Assembly: GCA_019118445.1 (NCBI GenBank)
Contig: DWYY01000003.1
Coordinates: 1 to 64,000, forward strand
Reading direction: 5' to 3'
DNA length: 64,000 nt
DNA from: Candidatus Eisenbergiella merdipullorum
Lineage (GTDB): Bacteria; Bacillota; Clostridia; Lachnospirales; Lachnospiraceae
Under the pieces are notes generated by a model, which saw nothing but the letters and a program-made list of their open reading frames with translations, was not told the origin of the DNA and ran no database searches. A program made the translations under genes and the position numbers. Below are positions 38,487 through 45,294 of this stretch, one piece after another (the first letter of the stretch is position 1; each line of letters opens with the position of its first letter).

Positions 38487-39746
38487 TCAGATTAAGAACC
38501 CTTCGTTTCTCAGAATATCCTGCACTTGTCTTACATCGACGTTGCGCACATTCGTATGATCTTTTACTGCGACGGCGACTGCTGTCCCCGCTGCCTGACC
38601 CAGTTCTGCGCAGTATGGCATGATCCTGTAAGATGCCTGCGCTTCATGTGTGGAAGAGATGCAGCGCCCAGCCACCAGCATGTTATTCATATGTTTCGGT
38701 ATCAGGCACCGGTAGGGGATCTCATACCACTGCCCGGCCCCAAAATAGTAATGTGTGGTCCCCGAACCTTCCGGATTATGGATATCTATATCATAGTTTG
38801 CTGTCGCAATGGCGTCAGGAAAGCGGGCAAGCGATTTCAGATCCGTTTCTGTCAGCGTATATTCCCCGTCAATTTTCCGGCTTTCCCGTATGCCTATCTG
38901 AATCGCGGTGGAAAGCACTCTTGCATTTTCAAACCCTTCGATATTATCTTTGAGGAAGCGATATAACTCAAAGACCTGCTCTCTCGCTTCAATCTCAGCT
39001 TTTGTAATGTCAAAAGGATCGGTAGGATCTCTCTTTACTATTCTTGTACTGTTAAAATGCAAAACGCCATCATTATAATTTTCAAAAATCAAAACATCCT
39101 CCCGGGGATTTTTGATCAGTCCTTTTTCTTTCCATTCCTGGTACAGCGGATTGATCTTCGACCGGTTTTTCTGAAATTTCTCCTTATCAACACCGCTCAT
39201 CCTGAAGCAAAGCGTCATTGGCTGACACAATCCGTCCGCTTCTCTGCCCACCTGGCTGGAGCATCCTGCCAGCATCGAAAGCTCCGCATCCCCTGTCGCA
39301 TCAATAAAATGATCCGCCCGAAACGACAGCGGCTTTGATTTTCCCAAGACCTGGATGGACATAAGATTTCCATCGGATACAGAAGCCTCCACAACGGTCG
39401 CGTCAAAAAGCAGGTTCACCCCATACTTTAATGCCATTCTGTTCAGGACAAGCTTTAAAACCTCTTCATCAAAATGGACAAGCTCATCCTTCGTATTCAT
39501 GATCTTGTTCATTTCTGAAACAATTTCCAAAAACAGACCGCCGCTGAGAAATTTTTTTTCTTTTTCTCCCGGCATATTTGTCCAATAGCACATAAACGGC
39601 ATGATCAAAGAACCCACCGCCGCGCCGCCAAGAGCGTTATACTTCTCTATCAGCAGCACCTCCACGCCCTGCTTTGCAGCGGAAATAGCCGCCGCTGTAC
39701 CGGCAAATCCGCCGCCTACTACGATCAGTTCATACTTGTCTTTCAT
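38487..39746 (-). CDS. FAD-dependent oxidoreductase (FAD_oxidored family)
   Basis: MKDKYELIVVGGGFAGTAAAISAAKQGVEVLLIEKYNALGG; 'DHFIDATGDAELSMLAG'; 'NMLVAGRCISSTHEAQASYRIMP'. Confidence 0.9.
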   Translation of the reverse strand: MKDKYELIVVGGGFAGTAAAISAAKQGVEVLLIEKYNALGGAAVGSLIMPFMCYWTNMPGEKEKKFLSGGLFLEIVSEMNKIMNTKDELVHFDEEVLKLVLNRMALKYGVNLLFDATVVEASVSDGNLMSIQVLGKSKPLSFRADHFIDATGDAELSMLAGCSSQVGREADGLCQPMTLCFRMSGVDKEKFQKNRSKINPLYQEWKEKGLIKNPREDVLIFENYNDGVLHFNSTRIVKRDPTDPFDITKAEIEAREQVFELYRFLKDNIEGFENARVLSTAIQIGIRESRKIDGEYTLTETDLKSLARFPDAIATANYDIDIHNPEGSGTTHYYFGAGQWYEIPYRCLIPKHMNNMLVAGRCISSTHEAQASYRIMPYCAELGQAAGTAVAVAVKDHTNVRNVDVRQVQDILRNEGFLI

Positions 39747-39902
39747 AATGCCCTCCTACCTTTCTTTTTTTGTATGATACTCTGCATCGCAGCGGATTTC
39801 TACAATATATTCGCCTTAAAATTGAACAAAAGAGCTATTTCTATTTTAATAACACACGATTTATTATTTTTGTTCAGGTGGTTATGGTCCTGACATGAAA
39901 AG

Positions 39903-39936
39903 GACTGCGAAAAAGCGTAAAATCTTTTCCGCAGTC
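39903..39936 (-). terminator. Intrinsic terminator after ahcY
   Basis: Minus strand GACTGCGgAAAAG ... CTTTTtCGCAGTC followed by CTTTTC. Confidence 0.65.
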
Positions 39937-39964
39937 TCCTGAATCATTCCATCTCTTTTGCTTT

Positions 39965-41212
39965 TTACACCAAAGACTTATTCAGATAAGCCTCCTGCTC
40001 AGGCGTGAGGGTATCGATCTTCTTACCGAGGAAGCTGAGCTTTCTTTCCGCCACTTCCCTGTCGATCTCCGCCGGGACATCGATCAGCTTCTCGGTCAGT
40101 TCCTTCCCATGCTCCACCAGGTATTTCGCGGACAGCGCCTGGATCGCAAAACTCATGTCCATGATCTCCGCCGGATGTCCGTCCCCGGCCGCCAGGTTCA
40201 CAAGCCGTCCCTCTGCCAGGACGCAAATCCACTGTCCGGTGGGCAGCTTATAGCCTTGGATGTTCTTTCTCATCTCTTTGGTCTCAACCGCCATCTCGCG
40301 CAGTCCGGCCATATCGATCTCGCAGTCGAAGTGACCCGCATTGCAGAGGATCGCGCCCTCCTTCATCTCCACGAAATCTTCCGCATCAATGACCTTGTCG
40401 CATCCCGTCACGGTGATGAAGAAATCGCCAATCTTTGCGGCTTCCTTCATGGGCATCACCTCGAAGCCGTCCATTACCGCCTCGATGGCCTTAACAGGGT
40501 CGATCTCCGTCACGATGACCTTCGCTCCCAAGCCCTTCGCTCTCATGGAAACTCCCTTGCCGCACCATCCGTAACCAGCCACGACCACATTCTTGCCGGC
40601 CACGATCAGGTTGGTGGTGCGCATAATGCCGTCCCATACGGACTGGCCCGTGCCATATCTGTTGTCGAAGAAGTGTTTGCACTGTGCGTTGTTGACGCGG
40701 ATCATGGGGAATTCCAGATCGCCCGCGCGGTTCATGGCCTCCAGCCGGATGATGCCGGTGGTGGTCTCCTCACAGCCGCCCAGGATATTCGGGATCAGAT
40801 CGCGCATCTCGGTATGAACCATGTGCACCAGATCGCCTCCGTCATCGATGATGATGTTCGGACCAGCGGACAGCGCCGCGCGGATGTGGGAATTGTACTC
40901 CTCCTCTGTCGCCCCGTACCAGGCATGCACTTCAAGCCCTGCCTTTACCAGAGCCGCTGCTACGTCATCCTGTGTGGAGAGCGGATTGGAACCGGTAACA
41001 TACATTTCCGCTCCGCCTGCCGCCAGCACCTTGCACAGGTACGCGGTCTTTGCCTCCAGATGCACGGAAAGAGTGATCTTCTTTCCCGCGAAGGGCTTCG
41101 TCTGGCTGAATTCCCCTTCCAGCATACGAAGCAGGTCGCAGTTTCTCTTCACCCATTCAATTTTCTGTTCGCCGGATTCGGCCAGGTTGATGTCTCTGAT
41201 TTCGCTGCTCAT
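39965..41212 (-). CDS. ahcY: Adenosylhomocysteinase
   Basis: 'KPFAGKKITLSVHLEAKTAYLCKVLAAGGAEMYVTGSNPLSTQDD'; 'VVAGYGWCGKGVSMRAKGLGAKVIVTEIDPVKAIEA'. Confidence 0.95.
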   Translation of the reverse strand: MSSEIRDINLAESGEQKIEWVKRNCDLLRMLEGEFSQTKPFAGKKITLSVHLEAKTAYLCKVLAAGGAEMYVTGSNPLSTQDDVAAALVKAGLEVHAWYGATEEEYNSHIRAALSAGPNIIIDDGGDLVHMVHTEMRDLIPNILGGCEETTTGIIRLEAMNRAGDLEFPMIRVNNAQCKHFFDNRYGTGQSVWDGIMRTTNLIVAGKNVVVAGYGWCGKGVSMRAKGLGAKVIVTEIDPVKAIEAVMDGFEVMPMKEAAKIGDFFITVTGCDKVIDAEDFVEMKEGAILCNAGHFDCEIDMAGLREMAVETKEMRKNIQGYKLPTGQWICVLAEGRLVNLAAGDGHPAEIMDMSFAIQALSAKYLVEHGKELTEKLIDVPAEIDREVAERKLSFLGKKIDTLTPEQEAYLNKSLV

Positions 41213-41390
41213 TTCTACCTCTTTTCCTGCCGCCGTCAGGCGGCTTTTGATCCAGAGAAATTGGACGCAAGTTCAATTCTCTCTCAATTTGCAGTTCAGC
41301 CGAATTTTTATTATAGTGATGGTCGTCTGTCCTGTCATCACTGTTTTGTCCGTACTTATGGTAACAAAAAAGCGGCCAGATTGCAAGAAC

Positions 41391-41435
41391 CGTATCCTGA
41401 GCACTGTCTGCCACGTATCCTGAGCACTGTCTGCC
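41391..41435. repeat. Tandem direct repeat, 22 bp x2, 1-bp gap
   Basis: CGTATCCTGAGCACTGTCTGCC at 41391-41412 and 41414-41435. Confidence 0.9.
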
Positions 41436-41453
41436 CGGCGAAGTTTTCTCCGT

Positions 41454-42101
41454 TTAACCGACCGTAAAGAGCTGCTCTATGACCAGAAAATTATCCCCGC
41501 CTGCCTTCACACGGTCAAAATGGCTTTCCGGATCGGCCGCCAGCCAGCCTTTGATCACTTCGGACTCCTGTTCCGGCTCATTTTTGATATTCACGTTGAA
41601 CCGGGGTTCCTCAAAATAGGAAAAAAGGATGTTTTCATGCATGGCGATGCACTGGTACTTGTCTCCCTTTAAAAGTCCTTCCTCCACGATGGCCTGGTGC
41701 CAGCGGGCATAGGAAAACACCTTATCCGGCCAGAGAAAGGCGATGCGGCCGATCCGCTTCTTGCCTTCCGTCCGTTCCTTCTGCCAGTCTGATATGTCTC
41801 CCGGCACGCTGTGATGGAAGATGTGGTACATATAGGCCCAAGGCGTCTTCCCGTTTTCCTCCGGCCATTCTTCCAGGAAGGGAGTGAGGGCGGAAAGAAA
41901 ATCCGTTGGACGGATGTTTTCCTCCAGCGCTTCATAATAAAGGAAACGCATGTTTTTATAACGATAGAGGGAAGCGGTCAGGATCTTTCCCTCTTCCACC
42001 GCGGCCTGCGCGGCTTCTGCGGCCGCATTTACCGCTGTCTCCAGTTCTTCCGGCTTCCAGCCTGTTTTCAGACAGGCTCTGTATTGTTTTCTTTCGATCA
42101 T
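41454..42101 (-). CDS. Conserved-looking hypothetical protein
   Basis: 215-aa ORF with plausible coding composition (MIERKQYRACLKTGWKPEELETAVNAAAEAAQ...); no family recognised. Confidence 0.65.
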   Translation of the reverse strand: MIERKQYRACLKTGWKPEELETAVNAAAEAAQAAVEEGKILTASLYRYKNMRFLYYEALEENIRPTDFLSALTPFLEEWPEENGKTPWAYMYHIFHHSVPGDISDWQKERTEGKKRIGRIAFLWPDKVFSYARWHQAIVEEGLLKGDKYQCIAMHENILFSYFEEPRFNVNIKNEPEQESEVIKGWLAADPESHFDRVKAGGDNFLVIEQLFTVG

Positions 42102-42220
42102 TTTCTTCTCCTTAATCCCTGATCAACATCAGCGTGATTTCTGTGTCTGTCCGCGAAATAATCTACAAAGTGATTATAGTCTATCTGATGAAGAAAAACA
42201 AATTCTGGTATGAAACCAAT

Positions 42221-42282
42221 CATATCAGAATCGAGTCAATCAAATCAAGCGTGTTGACTCGATTGATTCGATTTGATATGAT
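42221..42282 (+). promoter_or_regulatory. Nested palindrome overlapping a sigma-A promoter
   Basis: AATCGAGTCAA-N14-TTGACTCGATT (11-bp arms) nested in CATATCA...TGATATG; -35 TTGACT (42254-42259), 17 bp, -10 TATGAT (42277-42282). Confidence 0.75.
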
Positions 42283-42315
42283 ATATTTATTCAGCCAAAT
42301 AAAGGAGAAGGTATA

Positions 42316-43665
42316 ATGCTTTTTCGGGAAAGTGAAACCATAGAGTTAAAAGAAATCGTCGTAGATGATATCAAAAAGGAGATCATAGCTTTTGCTAACT
42401 GTGATGGAGGAAAATTATATATAGGCGTTCGAGATGATGGCGAAGTAGTTGGGCTTAATGATCCGGACAATGTATCTCTGCAAATCAGCAATATGGTAAG
42501 AGATGCCATCAAACCTGATGTGACAATGTTTCTGCATTATGAAACAATAGAGGAAGGTGGAAAAGAAATTGTTGTTGTAGATGTTCAGCGTGGAACCGAC
42601 CGTCCTTACTATCTGGCCCAAAAAGGGATGCGACCGGAAGGTGTATACGTCAGGCAAGGATTTTCTTCTGTTCCCGCCACAGATACGGCCATACGCCGTA
42701 TGATCAAGGAAACAGATGGAGACCGCTTTGAGACTATGCGCAGCTTAAACCAGGAACTCACATTTGAAGCAGCAAAAAAAGAATTTGAGCTTAGGAAAGT
42801 AGAATTCGGTCAACAGCAAATGCATACTTTGAAGTTAATCGACCAAGATAACCTTTACAGTAATTTGGGATTGCTTTTATCCGACCAATGTATGCATACG
42901 ATCAAGATTGCTGTTTTTCAGGGGACAGATCAGACGATTTTCAAAGACCGCCGGGAATTTGCCGGATCGTTGCTCCGGCAACTAAATGAAGTGTATGATT
43001 TTATTGACTTCCGCAATCAAACCCGTGCAACCATAGAAAAACTGTTAAGAATCGATGTCAGAGACTACCCGGAAATCGCCGTCAGAGAAGCTTTATTAAA
43101 TCTGTTGGTCCACCGGGACTATTCTTTTAGCGCAAGTGCACTTATCAGTATTTATGCTGACCGGATTGAATTTGTGTCTATTGGCGGATTGATGCCCGGG
43201 ATTGAATTGGAAGATATTATGATAGGCATTTCTGTATGCCGAAATCAGAACCTTGCAAATGTATTTTACCGGCTCAAGCTGATCGAGGCTTATGGTACCG
43301 GAATGAGAAAAATTTTAAAAGCATATGAAAACATGGAGGAAAAGCCGAAGATCGAAGTTACAAAAAATGCCTTTAAGCTCATATTGCCGAACGTCAATGC
43401 GAAGCACACGCCAGAGACGGAATCCGGACTTCAGGCAAAAGTCGGTAATAACTCCGCTCCAAGACCGCAGAACCAATTAAGCAATGAAGAAAAAGAAATA
43501 TTAGAATACGTCCGGGAACATGGAGTTATTACAAAAAAAGAAGCAGTCAGATTACTGAAAGTGAGTGCCTCCACTGCTGCCAGAGTCATCCGGAAAATGG
43601 TAGAAAACAACCTGCTAAAGCAGAATGGAAAAGCAAGAAACACCAATTACACTCTGAGATTATAA
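42316..43665 (+). CDS. AlbA_2-domain ATP-binding protein / putative transcriptional regulator with C-terminal winged HTH
   Basis: 'ESETIELKEIVVDDIKKEIIAFANCDGGKLYIGVRDDGEVVGL'; 'REALLNLLVHRDYSFSASALISIYADRIEFVSIGGL'; C-terminal HTH. Confidence 0.9.
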   Translation: MLFRESETIELKEIVVDDIKKEIIAFANCDGGKLYIGVRDDGEVVGLNDPDNVSLQISNMVRDAIKPDVTMFLHYETIEEGGKEIVVVDVQRGTDRPYYLAQKGMRPEGVYVRQGFSSVPATDTAIRRMIKETDGDRFETMRSLNQELTFEAAKKEFELRKVEFGQQQMHTLKLIDQDNLYSNLGLLLSDQCMHTIKIAVFQGTDQTIFKDRREFAGSLLRQLNEVYDFIDFRNQTRATIEKLLRIDVRDYPEIAVREALLNLLVHRDYSFSASALISIYADRIEFVSIGGLMPGIELEDIMIGISVCRNQNLANVFYRLKLIEAYGTGMRKILKAYENMEEKPKIEVTKNAFKLILPNVNAKHTPETESGLQAKVGNNSAPRPQNQLSNEEKEILEYVREHGVITKKEAVRLLKVSASTAARVIRKMVENNLLKQNGKARNTNYTLRL

Positions 43666-44307
43666 AGCGAGCCTCTCCCACTCCTCCCTCAGCATCCGAT
43701 ACTCCACCCGGTCATGCATCCGGCCGTCCATCCAGACCTTCTGCTTCATATCCCCCTCTTTGATCAGGCCGCACTTGACCATCACCCGTTCCGAGCCCTT
43801 ATTTTCCGGGTCGCAGCCGGTGGTCAGGCGGAAAACGTTGTTCTCTTCAAAGGCGAAGCGGAGAAGCTCCCGGAACGCCTCCGTCATGTATCCCTGGCCC
43901 CAAAATTTTCTGCGGCTGAAATAGCCGGCGTGGACCAGCCTTCCCACCGGGGTTTCCTGCGTCACCGTATAGCCGGTCTCGCCGATCAGCTCACCCGTCT
44001 CTTTGTCTTCCATCCGCAGAAAATACTCTTTCCTGTCCCGTTTTCCGATGGCCTCAATGGAGGACGCCAGATCCGCTCTGGATTCCTCCGGATCATGCGT
44101 CAGGATGTCCGGCAGATAGTACATAACCTCCGGGTCGGAGATCAGCCCGTGATGGCTCACAAGATCCTCCCATCTGTGATCCCGCAGGATCATCCGTTCT
44201 GTCTCCAGCCAGATTCCTCCGGCTTCCAGGATTTCCCGGCGGATGGCGTCTTTCTTCTTTTGCTGATCCATGTTGCTCTCCTTTTTTTCACGATATTTTT
44301 GCGGCAT
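43660..44307 (-). CDS. GNAT family N-acetyltransferase (RimJ/RimL type)
   Basis: 'LETERMILRDHRWEDL'; 'GYFSRRKFWGQGYMTEAFRELLRFAFEENNVFRLTTGCDPENKGSERVMVKCGL'. Confidence 0.92.
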   Translation of the reverse strand: MPQKYREKKESNMDQQKKKDAIRREILEAGGIWLETERMILRDHRWEDLVSHHGLISDPEVMYYLPDILTHDPEESRADLASSIEAIGKRDRKEYFLRMEDKETGELIGETGYTVTQETPVGRLVHAGYFSRRKFWGQGYMTEAFRELLRFAFEENNVFRLTTGCDPENKGSERVMVKCGLIKEGDMKQKVWMDGRMHDRVEYRMLREEWERLAL

Positions 44308-44389
44308 GCGCTTTCTGTTTTCCGGTGAGACGGCATGCGCTTTCTATTCTCTGGTGAAGCTGCATAAGCTTTCTATAACGGTTTTCTGG
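44303..44389. repeat. 29-bp tandem repeat, about 3 imperfect copies
   Basis: GGCATGCGCTTTCTGTTTTCCGGTGAGAC / GGCATGCGCTTTCTATTCTCTGGTGAAGC / TGCATAAGCTTTCTATAACGGTTTTCTGG. Confidence 0.75.
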
Positions 44390-45203
44390 CAAAAACGGTA
44401 TCCATGCAGTGTTTATGGGGAATACCGCTGCTGCTGCAGTCAAAGATCTTCTCCCGGCAGTCCTCGATCACCCAGTCTTTATAATAAGTAAAGAGTTCCC
44501 CGGAAATCCAGTTTTTCCAGTTGTTTCCGTCCGCTTCCGCATCCGGCGGGGTGGGAAGGAATGGCTTTTCCACGAAAACATTGACGGCATGCAGGCCGCC
44601 CGGCGCGGTATGGGACAGATAATCCTCCATCAGCTCTTTACGCAGAGGAGGCAGAATGTGATGGAACACGCCGGAGCTGTAGATGATGTCATATTCCTCA
44701 TTCAGGCGGAAAGTGCGCAGATCCGCCTGGAAGAATCGGATCTCAACCTGATGGATGTCAGCCAGCCGCTTCGCCTTCTCAATGCCGGAGTCCGTGGCAT
44801 CAAATGCCGTTACCTGGTAACCGCATTTTGCCAGGAAAACAGCGTCTTTTCCTTCTCCGCAGCCGATCTCCAAAAGACGCAGGGGCCTTGTCGGATAGAT
44901 CCGCTTCAGAAGCTCCAGACACATATCATTGGGCCGGGTACCCCAATAGTAGCCTTCCGTCCGATACCGTTCCTCGTAGGGCGTGATCTGCCTTTTCCCC
45001 GGGATATAACCCATCAGGGTATCGATATCCGTTTCCAGCAGCCCGGCGAGGCGGGGGAGCAGGGTGATATCCGGCAGCGACTGGGCGTTTTCCCATTTGG
45101 AAACCGCCTGCGCCGAAAGATTCAGCTTTCCCGCAAGCTCCTCCTGGGTATATCCCTTTAATCTTCGGAAGCGCGCGATATTTTCTGCCAGTATGGTTTT
45201 CAT
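44373..45203 (-). CDS. XRE-family HTH fused to SAM-dependent methyltransferase
   Basis: N-terminal 'MKTILAENIARFRRLKGYTQEELAGKLNLSAQAVSKWENAQSLPD'; C-terminal 'RLLEIGCGEGKDAVFLAKCGYQVTAFDATDSGIEKAK'. Confidence 0.9.
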   Translation of the reverse strand: MKTILAENIARFRRLKGYTQEELAGKLNLSAQAVSKWENAQSLPDITLLPRLAGLLETDIDTLMGYIPGKRQITPYEERYRTEGYYWGTRPNDMCLELLKRIYPTRPLRLLEIGCGEGKDAVFLAKCGYQVTAFDATDSGIEKAKRLADIHQVEIRFFQADLRTFRLNEEYDIIYSSGVFHHILPPLRKELMEDYLSHTAPGGLHAVNVFVEKPFLPTPPDAEADGNNWKNWISGELFTYYKDWVIEDCREKIFDCSSSGIPHKHCMDTVFARKPL

Positions 45204-45294
45204 GCTTACCTCCAGGATTTTCTTTCATCGCCTTTATTGTAGCAGATAAATCCCGGAGATAAAACAACGGATCAAGAGAACCGACAAAGGGTTT

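Noticed and set aside
41229-41244. GCCGCC-gtca-GGCGGC hairpin in the ahcY leader as an SAH riboswitch
   Set aside because: A simple hairpin beside the RBS; no resemblance to a full SAH aptamer could be shown.
40109-41467. 452-aa plus-strand ORF over ahcY
   Set aside because: Antisense shadow of ahcY, a strongly conserved gene.
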